From Sphingomonas sp. BGYR3 (GTDB lineage Bacteria; Pseudomonadota; Alphaproteobacteria; Sphingomonadales; Sphingomonadaceae), in NCBI RefSeq assembly GCF_025153455.1, contig NZ_JANZNT010000002.1, forward strand, positions 558,001-622,000: a stretch of 64,000 nucleotides of DNA, in the 5' to 3' direction. The notes beneath the pieces were generated by a model, which saw only the letters and a program-made list of their open reading frames with translations, ran no database searches and had not been told where the DNA came from. The position numbers and the translations under genes were made by a program. Position 1 is the stretch's first letter. Each line of letters begins with the position of its first letter. This document shows, one piece after another, positions 36,126 to 45,417 of this stretch.

Positions 36126-37244
36126 TCAGGCAAGCTGGATGACGGACCGTTCCTTCATCGACCGATAGATCGCATCGATCAAGCGGATGTCGCGCAGCCC
36201 CTCTTCGCCCGGAACGATCGGCGTCCTGCCCGTGCTGGCACACAGAGCGAGATGATCGAGCATCGCCACGAACTGTTCATCGCCGGTGCTGCCCAGATCG
36301 ACGGGGCCGGCCCGTCCGTCCCGGCTGACCCGCATGGCATGGCCCCCGTAAAAGACGGATGGTTCCAGCTCCAGCCAGCCCTTGGTGCCCACGGCGCGAT
36401 AGCGGCCATGGGCGGAGCTGTAGGAGGACAGGCAGTTGGCGACGACGCCCGACGGGAATTGCAGCATGAACGACACCCGGTCCTCCACCTCGGCGAAGCG
36501 GGGATCGCTTTTGTCCGTCGTCTCGAACGCGGATAGCGCCACCGGCTCCTCGCCGGTCAGATAGCGCGCGGCGTTCAGGGAATAGATGCCGATATCCATC
36601 ATCGAGCCGCCACCGGCCTTTGCCTTTTCCAGCCGCCACTGGTTGGGGCCGATGGAAAATCCGGTTTCGACCTGAAGCGTGCTGAGCGGGCCGACATGCC
36701 CCTGCCGCACCCAGTCGATCGCCCGGCGGTTATAGGGTTCGAAATGGCAGCGATATCCGATCATCAGGTGCCGATCCGCCGTCTTTGCCGCGTCGATCAT
36801 CGACTGACATTCCGCCGGGTTCATTGCCATCGGCTTTTCGCAAAGCACGTGCTTTCCAGCCTTCAACGCGCGGATCGAATATTCGGCGTGAAGAAAGACG
36901 GGCAGGACGACATAGACGATGTCGATATCCGGGTTGTCGCGGATGCGGTCGAAATCGGCATAGCTGTAGCGGTGGGTTTTCGGCACGTCATAGTCCGCGC
37001 CATATTTGTCCAGCTTGGCCGGGGTTCCGCTGACCAGCGCGGCGATGCGGCTGTGCTGGCACAGCTTCATGCGGGGCATGATCTGCGCGGTGGCATAGCT
37101 GCCCAGACCGACAATGGCATAGCCCAGCTTGCGCTGGCCCGCCTGACCCGGCCCGGCGGCATTGAGGCTGGCGGGCAGAGCGGCGGCGAGTGCGCCCATG
37201 CCGATGCCCTGCAGGACCGCGCGGCGATTTTCCTGTGCGCTCAT
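36126..37244 (-). CDS. Tat-exported Gfo/Idh/MocA oxidoreductase (glucose-fructose oxidoreductase-like)
   Basis: A 372-residue NAD(P)-dependent sugar oxidoreductase. The N-terminus MSAQENRRAVLQGIGMGALAAALPASLNAAG is a twin-arginine signal (RRAVLQG). The Rossmann motif AIVGLGSYATAQIMP follows. KHVLCEKPMAMNP contains the catalytic Lys of the EKP motif, and GGSMMDIGIYSLNAARYLTG the C-terminal domain signature with the conserved Asp and Tyr/His area. This set closely resembles glucose-fructose oxidoreductase of Zymomonas, which also carries a Tat signal. ATG 37244 has a GGAGGGG site; an upstream Met at 37256 is less likely. It lies next to the PYROXD2-like gene (8-bp gap), so they may be co-transcribed. 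The sugar substrate is not determined. Confidence 0.87.
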   Translation of the reverse strand: MSAQENRRAVLQGIGMGALAAALPASLNAAGPGQAGQRKLGYAIVGLGSYATAQIMPRMKLCQHSRIAALVSGTPAKLDKYGADYDVPKTHRYSYADFDRIRDNPDIDIVYVVLPVFLHAEYSIRALKAGKHVLCEKPMAMNPAECQSMIDAAKTADRHLMIGYRCHFEPYNRRAIDWVRQGHVGPLSTLQVETGFSIGPNQWRLEKAKAGGGSMMDIGIYSLNAARYLTGEEPVALSAFETTDKSDPRFAEVEDRVSFMLQFPSGVVANCLSSYSSAHGRYRAVGTKGWLELEPSVFYGGHAMRVSRDGRAGPVDLGSTGDEQFVAMLDHLALCASTGRTPIVPGEEGLRDIRLIDAIYRSMKERSVIQLA

Positions 37245-37305
37245 TATCCCCTCCATCCGTCAACGACCCGAACGGGATAGGGAAAAGCGGGGCGATCAGA
37301 AACCC

Positions 37306-38004
37306 TTAATCCGGCAACGCATCCTGTGCCGTCAGCCGGTATCCGACGCCCGGTTCGTTGACGATCAGCGCGGGGCGGGCGGGATCCGCCTCCAGCTTCT
37401 GTCGCAGCGCACGAACGACGATGCGCAGATATTCGACATCGCCGGCATGGGCCGAACCCCAGACATTGGTCAGCAGTTCGCGGTGGCTGATCACCCGATC
37501 GGGGTGCCGGGCCAGTTCGGCCAGCGTGCCATATTCCTTGGGCGACAGGTGCACCTCTGCCCCCTGCCGCGTCACGCGGCGACGCTCCAGGTCGATGGTG
37601 ACGTGGCCGGCGGTCACCACCGGCTGGCTGCCCGCCGCCCGGTGGCGAAGCGCGGTGCGCAGCCGGGCGAGCAGTTCCTCGGTATCAAACGGCTTGGTCA
37701 GATAATCGTCCGCGCCCAGATCGAGGGCGGCGACCTTTTCGGCGGTTTCTTCCCGCGCGGAAACGACCAGCAGCGGCGCGGTGGACCGGCCCCGGATCAG
37801 CTGGATCAGCTCCAGCCCGTCCCGGTCGGGCAGGCCAAGGTCGAGCAGCACCGCGTCGGGCCGCTCGATCTCGACCAGCGACAACCCCTCGCGCGCCGAT
37901 GCCGCCTCGATCGCGTCATGCCCCGCCCGCGTCAGCGCGGCGCGGAGCAATCGGCGGATATGGGCATCGTCCTCGACGATCAGCACCTTTGCGGCATGGG
38001 TCAT
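37306..38004 (-). CDS. kdpE: Response regulator KdpE
   Basis: An OmpR/PhoB-type regulator of 232 residues that activates the kdp operon at low potassium or high osmolarity. In the receiver domain the acidic pair is in LIVEDDAH, the phosphorylated Asp55 is in AVLLDLGLPDRDG and the Lys in YLTKPFD. The C-terminal winged helix has LSPKEYGTLAELARHPDRVISHRELL and a YLRIVVRALRQKLE recognition helix region. The start ATG 38004 begins 10 bp after the kdpC stop. KdpE is placed at the end of the pump operon while its kinase KdpD is transcribed divergently. Confidence 0.95.
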   Translation of the reverse strand: MTHAAKVLIVEDDAHIRRLLRAALTRAGHDAIEAASAREGLSLVEIERPDAVLLDLGLPDRDGLELIQLIRGRSTAPLLVVSAREETAEKVAALDLGADDYLTKPFDTEELLARLRTALRHRAAGSQPVVTAGHVTIDLERRRVTRQGAEVHLSPKEYGTLAELARHPDRVISHRELLTNVWGSAHAGDVEYLRIVVRALRQKLEADPARPALIVNEPGVGYRLTAQDALPD

Positions 38005-38014
38005 GCCGCCCGGT

Positions 38015-38587
38015 TTAGGGCCGGGCATTGCCCGCGTCGAGGGCACGGTTGAGCATCAGCACATTGACCTGCGGCTCGCCGATAAAGCCCAGCAGGGGGT
38101 GTTCGATCCTGGCGCTGACCAGGGCACGCAACTCGGCCGCGCTGGTGCCGCGGGCCTGTGCCACGCGGTCCACCTGCGAAAAGGCCGCCTCGGGGCTGAT
38201 ATGGGGGTCAAGCCCCGAGGCAGAGGCTGTCAACAGGTCGGCGGAGCCGGTCTGACCTGCGGCAGGGCGTGCGGCACGAACGCGTTCCGCCAGAGCGGCG
38301 GAGGTCGGGCCGAGATTGGAGCCGCTGGACGCCATGGCGTCATAGCCATCCGCACCGGCGGCGGACGGGCGGCCATGGAAATAGCGGTCGGCGGAAAATC
38401 GCTGTCCGATCAGGCTGGAACCGACCACCTGGCCGTCCTGTCGGATCAGGCTGCCATTCGCCTGATCGGGAAAGATCAGCTGGGCAACGCCGGTGATCGC
38501 CAGCGGATATGCAAGGCCGGTCAGCGCGGCGAACAACAGCGTCAGGACAAGGGCGGGCCGCAACGCGGATTTCAGGTCGTTCAACAT
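38015..38587 (-). CDS. kdpC: Potassium-transporting ATPase subunit C
   Basis: A 190-residue subunit with one N-terminal TM helix ([25 protein letters not shown]) and a soluble domain that increases ATP affinity of KdpB. The family motifs [32 protein letters not shown] and [22 protein letters not shown] are all present, as is the C-terminal [15 protein letters not shown]. It starts 12 bp after the kdpB stop and is followed by kdpE. Confidence 0.96.
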   Translation of the reverse strand: MLNDLKSALRPALVLTLLFAALTGLAYPLAITGVAQLIFPDQANGSLIRQDGQVVGSSLIGQRFSADRYFHGRPSAAGADGYDAMASSGSNLGPTSAALAERVRAARPAAGQTGSADLLTASASGLDPHISPEAAFSQVDRVAQARGTSAAELRALVSARIEHPLLGFIGEPQVNVLMLNRALDAGNARP

Positions 38588-38599
38588 GACGGGGTTCCC

Positions 38600-40636
38600 T
38601 CAGGCAAGGCCGGTGGAGGAGACGGCAAGGTCGATGAGCTTGATGCCGATGAACGGAGCCACCAGACCGCCCAGGCCATAGACGGCCAGGTTGCGGGCCA
38701 GCAGCGGACCGGCCGCCATCGGGCGATAGGTCACGCCCTTCAGCGCCAGCGGCACCAGCAGCGGGATGATGACCGCGTTGAAGATGATCGCGGACAGGAT
38801 GGCGCTTTCCGGGCTGGCCAGCGCCATGACGTTGAGGACGCCAAGGCCGGGATAGAGCGCGACGAAGATCGCCGGGATGATCGCGAAATATTTCGCCACG
38901 TCATTGGCCACGGAAAAGGTGGTCAGTGCGCCGCGTGTCATCAGCAGCTGCTTGCCCAGGCCGACGATCTCGATCAGCTTGGTTGGATCGCTGTCCAGAT
39001 CGACCATGTTCCCTGCCTCACGCGCGGCCTGCGTGCCGGTGTTCATGGCAACGCCCACATCGGCCTGCGCCAGGGCAGGGGCGTCGTTGGTGCCGTCGCC
39101 GCACATCGCGACCAGGCGGCCGCCCTGCTGTTCCCGCCGGATCAGGGCCAGCTTGTCCTCCGGCGTCGCTTCGGCCAGGAAATCGTCCACCCCTGCCTCT
39201 GCGGCGATCGCGGCGGCGGTCAGCGGGTTGTCGCCGGTGATCATCACGGTGCGGATGCCCATGCGGCGCAATTCGGCAAAACGTTCGCGGATGCCGGCCT
39301 TCACCACATCCTTAAGCGCGACCGCGCCCAGTAGCACGCCGTCCTGCGCCACGGCCAGCGGCGTCATGCCGGCGCGGGCGATTTCGTCGGTGATGCGGCG
39401 CAGTTCGGTGGCGGCGCTGCCGTTATTGTCGGTCGGCTGGCCGATGGCGGTCAGCACGGAATCGACCGCGCCCTTGCGGATCGTACCGTCCAGCGTCTTG
39501 ACGCCGGAAATGCGGGTCTGTGCGGTAAAGGGGATGACCTCGCTGCCCGCGGGCAGCTCCTGCACGGTGATGCCATGCTTTTCGCGGGCCAGCGTGACGA
39601 TCGACCGGCCCTCCGGCGTTTCGTCGGCCAGGCTGGCGAACAGTGCGGCGCGGGCGAGCGCGTCCACGGTCACGCCGTTCAGCGGGCGGAACTGGCTGGC
39701 GGCGCGGTCACCGATGGTGATCGTCCCCGTCTTGTCCAGCAGCAGCACGTCGATATCGCCCGCCGCCTCGACCGCGCGGCCCGATTTGGCCAGCACGTTG
39801 AACCGGACCAGCCGGTCCATGCCCGCAATGCCGATCGCCGACAAAAGCGCCGCGATGGTGGTGGGAATAAGGGTGATCAGCAACGCGGCCAGCATGGCGA
39901 CCGGGATCGATCCGCCGGCATAGCTGGCAAAGCCCGGAATGGTCGCCACCGCGATCAGGAAGATGATGGTCAGGCCGACCAGCAGGATGGTCAGGGCAAT
40001 CTCGTTCGGTGTCTTTTGCCGCTCGGCCCCTTCGACCAGCGCGATCATGCGGTCCAGAAAGCCCTGTCCCGGTTCCTGCGTCACCCGCACCTTGATCCGG
40101 TCGGAAATGACGCGGGTGCCCGCGGTCACGGCGCTGCGATCGCCGCCTGCCTCGCGGATCACGGGCGCGCTTTCGCCGGTGATCGCGCTTTCGTTGACCG
40201 ACGCAACGCCCTCGATCACCTCGCCATCGGCGGGGATCAGGTCGCCGGTTTCAACAAGGACGACATCGCCCAGTTGCAGCAGCGTTGCGCCGACGATTTC
40301 ATAGGCGTCACCAACGCCGATGGTGCGTTTGGCGGTCAGTTCCGCCTTGGTCGCGCGCAGCGATGCTGCCTGGGCACGGCCGCGCCCTTCGGCCAGCGCC
40401 TCGGCAAAGGTGCCGAACAGCACCGTCAGCCACAGCCAGACGATCAGCTGCACCTGAAAACCGGTGCTGAGCCCCTCGCCGCCGACAAAGGCGAGGATGG
40501 TCAGCAGCAGCGCGACGATGGCAGTCGTGAACAGAACCGGGTTGCGGATCAGTTCGCGGGGAGAAAGCTTGCGGAACGCATCGCCGATGGCCGGAACCAC
40601 AAGCTTTGCGGAAAACATGGATGATGCAGCGGCCAT
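38600..40636 (-). CDS. kdpB: Potassium-transporting P-type ATPase subunit B
   Basis: The catalytic P-type ATPase of the KdpFABC pump, 678 residues. The actuator motif TGES is at 154-157 and the phosphorylated Asp301 lies in [13 protein letters not shown]. Nucleotide-binding and hinge motifs ([72 protein letters not shown], ending in the class signature) are intact, and six to seven TM helices surround them. ATG 40636 has AGGAG upstream. The frame stays open for another 81 codons, but these lie inside kdpA and are not part of the protein. Confidence 0.97.
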   Translation of the reverse strand: MAAASSMFSAKLVVPAIGDAFRKLSPRELIRNPVLFTTAIVALLLTILAFVGGEGLSTGFQVQLIVWLWLTVLFGTFAEALAEGRGRAQAASLRATKAELTAKRTIGVGDAYEIVGATLLQLGDVVLVETGDLIPADGEVIEGVASVNESAITGESAPVIREAGGDRSAVTAGTRVISDRIKVRVTQEPGQGFLDRMIALVEGAERQKTPNEIALTILLVGLTIIFLIAVATIPGFASYAGGSIPVAMLAALLITLIPTTIAALLSAIGIAGMDRLVRFNVLAKSGRAVEAAGDIDVLLLDKTGTITIGDRAASQFRPLNGVTVDALARAALFASLADETPEGRSIVTLAREKHGITVQELPAGSEVIPFTAQTRISGVKTLDGTIRKGAVDSVLTAIGQPTDNNGSAATELRRITDEIARAGMTPLAVAQDGVLLGAVALKDVVKAGIRERFAELRRMGIRTVMITGDNPLTAAAIAAEAGVDDFLAEATPEDKLALIRREQQGGRLVAMCGDGTNDAPALAQADVGVAMNTGTQAAREAGNMVDLDSDPTKLIEIVGLGKQLLMTRGALTTFSVANDVAKYFAIIPAIFVALYPGLGVLNVMALASPESAILSAIIFNAVIIPLLVPLALKGVTYRPMAAGPLLARNLAVYGLGGLVAPFIGIKLIDLAVSSTGLA

Positions 40637-40650
40637 GGATGCCACTCCTG

Positions 40651-42354
40651 TCAGGAAAGGGTGCCGGACAGCATCGCGAGATGATCCGCGATGGGTCCGA
40701 GTGCGAGGCTGGGAAGGAAGGTCAGGCCGCCCAGGATCAGGATGATGCCGACCAGCAGGCCGACCCACAGCGCCCCGGTGGTCGGGAACGATCCGGTGGT
40801 TGCCGGGCTGTGCCGCTTGGCCGCCAGGCTGCCCGCAATCGCCAGAACGGGGATGATCACGAAGAACCGGCCAAGCCACATGGCAACGCCCAGGAGGCCG
40901 TTATACCAAGGCGTCCCTGCGGTCAGGCCGGCAAAGGCCGAACCGTTGTTCCCGGTTGCCGAGGTAAAGGCATAGAGGATTTCGGAAAATCCATGCGGCC
41001 CCTTGTTCAATGGCCCGGCCAGGCCCGCCTCGGTCACGGCGGACAGGGCGGTAAAGCCAAGGATGCACAGCGGCAGGACGGCAATGGCCAGCACGGCCAG
41101 CTTTACCTCGCGCGCCTCGATCTTCTTGCCGACATATTCCGGCGTCCGCCCGACCATCAGGCCGGCGACGAACACGGCCAGGATGGCGAACAGCAGAAAG
41201 CCATAGATGCCCGCGCCGACGCCGCCGACGACAATTTCGCCCAGCTGCATGTTGAACAGCGGGATCATGCCGCCCAGCGGGGTAAAGCTGTCGTGCATCG
41301 CGTTGACGGCACCGCAGGATGCGGCCGTGGTGACGACGGCGAACAGCGCGGATGCGGCAATGCCGAACCGGGTTTCCTTGCCCTCCATATTGCCGCCGGG
41401 CACGCCCAGCTGATGGAGCACCGGATTGCCGGCGGCTTCGGCCCAATAGGTGACGGCAGTGCCGGCGACGAACAGCACGGCCATGGCGGACAGGATGGCC
41501 CAGCCCTGACGCGTGTCGCCCACCGCCTTGCCAAAGCACCAGGCAAGGCCGACACCGATCATGAAGATCGACACGATCTGCACCAGGTTGGTCAGCGCGG
41601 TCGGATTTTCGAACGGATGCGCGGAATTGGCGTTGAAGAAGCCGCCACCATTGGTGCCCAGCATCTTGATCGCTTCCTGACTGGCCACGGGGCCGAGCGC
41701 GATGGACTGCTTTGCGCCCTCCAGCGTCGTTGCATCGACCATTGCGGACAGGGTCTGCGGCACGCCGCTGAACACCAGGAACAGGGCATAGACGATGCTG
41801 ATCGGCAGCAGCAGATACAGCGTCACGCGGGTCACATCGGCCCAGAAATTGCCAATGCCCGCCGCCTCGCGCCGGGCAAAGCCGCGGAACAGGGCAAAGG
41901 CGATGGCAATGCCGGTCGCCGCGCTCAGAAAGTTGTGCAGCGTCAGGCCCAGCATCTGCGACAGGTTCGACAGGGCGACCTCCCCCGAATACCATTGCCA
42001 GTTGGTATTGGTCGTAAAGCTGATCGCGGCATTCATCGCGCCGTCCGGCCCGATCGCGGCCAGCCCGCGCGGGTTCAGCGGCAGCACGTCCTGAAGCCGC
42101 AGCACGGCATAGAGGAACAGCAGCAGGACGAGGTTGAACAGCACCAGGCTGAGCGTATAGCGGCGCCACCCCATATCCTGTGCCGGGTCGATGCCCGCCA
42201 GCCGGTAAAACCCGGTTTCGACCGGCCCCAGCACGGTATGCAGCGGCGTCCGGCGACCCTCGTAAAGCGCGAACAGCCATTGTCCCATCGGTTTGGCCAG
42301 CAAACCGACGATGACGACAAAGAGCGCAATCAGCGCCCAACCTTCTACGGTCAT
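40651..42354 (-). CDS. kdpA: Potassium-transporting ATPase subunit A
   Basis: A channel-like subunit of the SKT superfamily that binds and translocates potassium, 567 residues with about ten TM helices. Selectivity-filter-like repeats are visible in [11 protein letters not shown] (with the preceding SFT), [20 protein letters not shown], the third [16 protein letters not shown] and the fourth [12 protein letters not shown]. These four segments form the pore. ATG 42354 ([12 protein letters not shown]) is preferred; a TTG two codons earlier extends the frame. It is separated from kdpF by 17 bp and from kdpB by 14 bp. Confidence 0.97.
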   Translation of the reverse strand: MTVEGWALIALFVVIVGLLAKPMGQWLFALYEGRRTPLHTVLGPVETGFYRLAGIDPAQDMGWRRYTLSLVLFNLVLLLFLYAVLRLQDVLPLNPRGLAAIGPDGAMNAAISFTTNTNWQWYSGEVALSNLSQMLGLTLHNFLSAATGIAIAFALFRGFARREAAGIGNFWADVTRVTLYLLLPISIVYALFLVFSGVPQTLSAMVDATTLEGAKQSIALGPVASQEAIKMLGTNGGGFFNANSAHPFENPTALTNLVQIVSIFMIGVGLAWCFGKAVGDTRQGWAILSAMAVLFVAGTAVTYWAEAAGNPVLHQLGVPGGNMEGKETRFGIAASALFAVVTTAASCGAVNAMHDSFTPLGGMIPLFNMQLGEIVVGGVGAGIYGFLLFAILAVFVAGLMVGRTPEYVGKKIEAREVKLAVLAIAVLPLCILGFTALSAVTEAGLAGPLNKGPHGFSEILYAFTSATGNNGSAFAGLTAGTPWYNGLLGVAMWLGRFFVIIPVLAIAGSLAAKRHSPATTGSFPTTGALWVGLLVGIILILGGLTFLPSLALGPIADHLAMLSGTLS

Positions 42355-42371
42355 GGACAAGGGCCCTTTCG

Positions 42372-42461
42372 TCAGAATTTTTCGGGACGCAGCAGGGCCG
42401 CGACCAGATAGGCGAGCAGGCCGAGCGCGGTCAGGCCGGCCAGGATCAGGGGCAGTGTCAT
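42372..42461 (-). CDS. kdpF: Potassium-transporting ATPase subunit F
   Basis: A 29-residue single-helix lipid-like stabiliser of the Kdp complex: one TM segment ([20 protein letters not shown]) followed by the diagnostic RPEKF C-terminus. It lies 17 bp upstream of kdpA, the standard position. It is too short for most gene finders. Its start is 4 bp after the stop of the preceding micro-ORF. Confidence 0.93.
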   Translation of the reverse strand: MTLPLILAGLTALGLLAYLVAALLRPEKF

Positions 42462-42465
42462 CGCA

Positions 42466-42549
42466 TCACCCCCGTTCGGCCAGGCGCACCAGCGCCAGCG
42501 TCAAAAGGAACAGCCCGCCCAGAATCGCGAGCCAGGTCACATCGGCCAT
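42466..42549 (-). CDS. 27-residue membrane micro-protein upstream of kdpF
   Basis: A tiny ORF with a good ribosome site (GGAG eight bases before ATG 42549) codes for 27 residues. It forms a single predicted TM helix (TWLAILGGLFLLTLALVRLA) and ends RLAERG. Its stop lies only 4 bp before kdpF, so it is very probably the first cistron of the kdp operon. It is not KdpF, as the RPEKF end is missing and KdpF follows. Similar micro-ORFs occur at this position in other alphaproteobacteria as I recall, but I know of no assigned function. It may be an additional lipid-like subunit or a regulatory peptide (inference). Confidence 0.7.
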   Translation of the reverse strand: MADVTWLAILGGLFLLTLALVRLAERG

Positions 42550-42729
42550 GGGCCATTCTCCAGCTATTATCGTCCGCGTCTGGACGATGCCGGCCGGGCA
42601 ATTAGGGCGGCCGGGCATTAGCGTTCGAGGGCGAAAAGCGGGGTGCGGCATAAAGATTCCATAAGGATCGTGTTGCCGCGACGCGGGTTATGGCAGGACT
42701 GTGCCGATGAACGACGTCAGGATGCCGTG
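42550..42729. promoter_or_regulatory. Divergent promoter region of kdp operon and kdpD
   Basis: The 180 bp between the micro-ORF/kdpF operon (leftward) and kdpD (rightward) must hold both promoters. A comparatively AT-rich block is at 42648-42672 (GCATAAAGATTCCATAAGGAT). I see no clear T-rich KdpE box of the E. coli type. Only the location is supported. Confidence 0.4.
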
Positions 42730-45417
42730 GTGAGCGACAGCGATCGGGATCAGCGCCCTTCGCCCGAGGCGCTGTTGCGTGCGGCGAACCGGGAACAGCG
42801 CGGGCGGCTGAAGATCTTTCTGGGCGCTGCGCCCGGCGTCGGCAAAACCTATGAGATGCTGACCGACGGTGCCGCGCAGCTGCGCGATGGCAGGGACGTC
42901 GTGATCGGCGTCGTCGAAACCCATGGGCGCACCGAAACCCAGGCGCTGGTCGAGCCGCTGGAAGTCGTTCCCCGGCGCGTGGTCGATTATCGCGGCCACC
43001 GGCTGGAGGAAATGGACCTGGACGCGGTGATCGCGCGGCGGCCCGATCTGGCGCTGGTCGACGAGTTTGCGCACAGCAATGCCGAGGGCAGCCGCCATCC
43101 CAAGCGGTGGCAGGACGTCATGGAACTGCTGGATGTCGGCATCGACGTCTATACCACGCTGAATATCCAACACGTCGAAAGCCTGAACGACGTGGTGGCG
43201 GGCTTTACCCGCGTTCGCGTGCGGGAAACCGTGCCCGATACGGTGTTCGACGGTGCCGAGGTCGAGGTGGTGGACATTCCGCCCGACGAGCTGATCGAGC
43301 GGTTGAAGGCGGGCAAGGTCTATATCCCGGCCGAGGCGAGCCGGGCGCTCGACCGGTTCTTTTCCCGTCCCAATCTGTCCGCGCTGCGCGAAATGGCGCT
43401 TCGCCGCGCTGCGATGAGCGTCGATCAGTCGCTGCTGGAGGATCTGGCCACCACGACCGCAACCGGAACCTTTGCCGGCGGCGAGCGGGTGCTGGTCGCG
43501 GTCAGCGAACTGCCCGGATCGGATCAGCTGGTGCGCGTTGCCAAGCGGCTGGCCGATGCGCTTAAGGCGCCGTGGCAGGCGGTGTTCATCGAAACGCCGC
43601 GCGCCGCGGGCTTTTCCGCCGATCAGCGGCAGCGGGTGGGCGAGAGCCTGCGCCTTGCCGCAACGCTGGGTGCGACCATTGCCACGGTGCCGGCGGTGTC
43701 GGTGATCGAGGGGTTGCGCACCCATGTCGCCGGGATGCGCGCGACGCAGCTGGTGATCGGCAAATCGGTGCGCAGCTGGTGGTTCGAACTGCGCCATGGA
43801 TCGGTCGTCGATGCAATGCTGCGGGCGGGCGAGGGGCTGGCGGTGCACGTCATCCCGGGGGAGGCCAAGCTGTCCGCCCCGCGTCAGGCGGCGGCGCTGC
43901 TGCGCGGTTGGGGCGGGGTGCGCGATTATGTGGTCCTGGCGCTGCTGCTCGCCGTCACGACGCTGATCGCCAAGCTGGCCGAGCCGCTGATCGGGATGGC
44001 GGGCGTCGACCTTTTGTATCTGCCGCCGGTGATCATCGGATCGATCTGGGCCGGTCTGCGCCCCGGACTGATTGCGGGGATTGCGGCGGGGCTGGCCTAT
44101 AACTTCTTTTTCCTGCCGCCGCTCTATACCTTTACCATCGCGGACCCGCGCAGCCTGCTGACCGTGTTCGTCCTGATCGGCATTGCGGTATTTACCGGCA
44201 ATCTGTCGGCGCGGCTGCGCGACCGGGCCAATCTGGGTGCCCGCAGCGCCCAGGAAAACGCCGCTGTCGCCGCTTTCGGTCAGTCGCTGGCGCGCGTGTC
44301 CGACTGGGATGGCACCAGCCGGATCGTGTGCGAGGAAATGGCGCGGACGCTCAACTGTTCGGTCATCCTGTTGAACGAGCGGGAGGGCGAACTGGTGCGC
44401 GTTGCCGCGTGCCCGCCGGATCAGCCCGATCTGGGGCCGGTGGATCGCGCCGCCGCCGACTGGGCATGGAGCCGGGGCGAACCGGCCGGGGTCGGCACGG
44501 GCACCCTGGTCGCCGCCGAGTGGCAATTCCATCCGCTGCGCACCGCGCTGGGCACGCTTGCCCTGATCGGCCTTGCCAATGATGGCGGGGGCAATCCGGT
44601 GTCGGCGGACCGTGCGCTGCTGTTTTCCACGCTGCTGGGTCAGGCCGCGCTGGCGCATGAGCGGCTGACGCTGGAGGATCAGGTGCGCGAGGTGTCGGTG
44701 CTGCGCGAACGCGATCGGCTGCGCGCGGCGCTGCTATCGTCCATCGGTCATGACCTGCGCACGCCGCTGACCGGCGTGGCGGCGGCGATCGACGCGCTGG
44801 CGGCAGAAGGACAGGCGGATGACAAGACGGTCCGCATGGCGCAGGCAGAGGTCGGCCGGCTGAAACGGTTTCTCGACAATCTGGTCGACATGGTGCGCAT
44901 CGACAGCGGCGCGCTGAACCTGTCGATCGAACCGACCGATCTGACCGATGCCGTCGTGGCGGCCGTGCATGACCTGCGCGCGGTGCTCGCATCCTGCACC
45001 ATCGACCTTCGCGTGCCGCCCAACCTGCCGCTGGTGCGCGCGGACCCGCGCCTGTTGCATCACATCCTGATCAACCTGCTGGCCAATGCAGCGACCCATG
45101 GCGGCGGGGACCGGATCATCGTCAGCGGACGGCGGATGCCCGATGGCGTCGTCCTGTCCATTGCCGACAACGGTCCTGGCCTGCCCGATGGTGCTCAGCA
45201 CCGGGTGTTCGAAACCTTTCGCCACGGCGATGGCAATGACCGGCACGGCGGCAGCGGCCTGGGGCTGGCGATCGCCAAGGGCTTTGCCGAGGCGATGCAG
45301 GCCAGGGTCAGCGCCGCCAACGGGGCAGAGGGCGGGGCGGAGTTCAGCATCAGCCTGAGGCCGTGGCTGGAAACCGCCCCGACCATCCCCGACGAACCGG
45401 CAGGCATGAACGGCTAG
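42730..45417 (+). CDS. kdpD: Sensor histidine kinase KdpD
   Basis: A membrane sensor kinase for potassium, 895 residues from the chosen GTG start, matching the usual size. The N-terminal KdpD/USP-like cytosolic part contains a Walker A motif GAAPGVGKT near residues 32-40, VVIGVVETHGR and VDEFAHSN. A universal-stress-protein-like module follows. Four TM helices lie near the middle (VRDYVVLALLLAVTTLIAKLAEP to VFVLIGIAVFTG), then a GAF-like region and the kinase core: H-box SSIGHDLRTPLTG, N-box LINLLANAATHGG, and DNGPGLP and GGSGLGLAIAKG. GTG 42730 (or GTG 42727) is favoured by an AGGA nearby; the frame is open upstream to 42643. It is divergent from kdpFABC-E. Confidence 0.92.
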   Translation: MSDSDRDQRPSPEALLRAANREQRGRLKIFLGAAPGVGKTYEMLTDGAAQLRDGRDVVIGVVETHGRTETQALVEPLEVVPRRVVDYRGHRLEEMDLDAVIARRPDLALVDEFAHSNAEGSRHPKRWQDVMELLDVGIDVYTTLNIQHVESLNDVVAGFTRVRVRETVPDTVFDGAEVEVVDIPPDELIERLKAGKVYIPAEASRALDRFFSRPNLSALREMALRRAAMSVDQSLLEDLATTTATGTFAGGERVLVAVSELPGSDQLVRVAKRLADALKAPWQAVFIETPRAAGFSADQRQRVGESLRLAATLGATIATVPAVSVIEGLRTHVAGMRATQLVIGKSVRSWWFELRHGSVVDAMLRAGEGLAVHVIPGEAKLSAPRQAAALLRGWGGVRDYVVLALLLAVTTLIAKLAEPLIGMAGVDLLYLPPVIIGSIWAGLRPGLIAGIAAGLAYNFFFLPPLYTFTIADPRSLLTVFVLIGIAVFTGNLSARLRDRANLGARSAQENAAVAAFGQSLARVSDWDGTSRIVCEEMARTLNCSVILLNEREGELVRVAACPPDQPDLGPVDRAAADWAWSRGEPAGVGTGTLVAAEWQFHPLRTALGTLALIGLANDGGGNPVSADRALLFSTLLGQAALAHERLTLEDQVREVSVLRERDRLRAALLSSIGHDLRTPLTGVAAAIDALAAEGQADDKTVRMAQAEVGRLKRFLDNLVDMVRIDSGALNLSIEPTDLTDAVVAAVHDLRAVLASCTIDLRVPPNLPLVRADPRLLHHILINLLANAATHGGGDRIIVSGRRMPDGVVLSIADNGPGLPDGAQHRVFETFRHGDGNDRHGGSGLGLAIAKGFAEAMQARVSAANGAEGGAEFSISLRPWLETAPTIPDEPAGMNG

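Noticed and set aside
42643..42729. Longer KdpD N-terminus starting at 42643
   Set aside because: The extra 29 residues are low in similarity, cross the divergent promoter region and have no ribosome site; a GTG near 42730 gives the usual family length.
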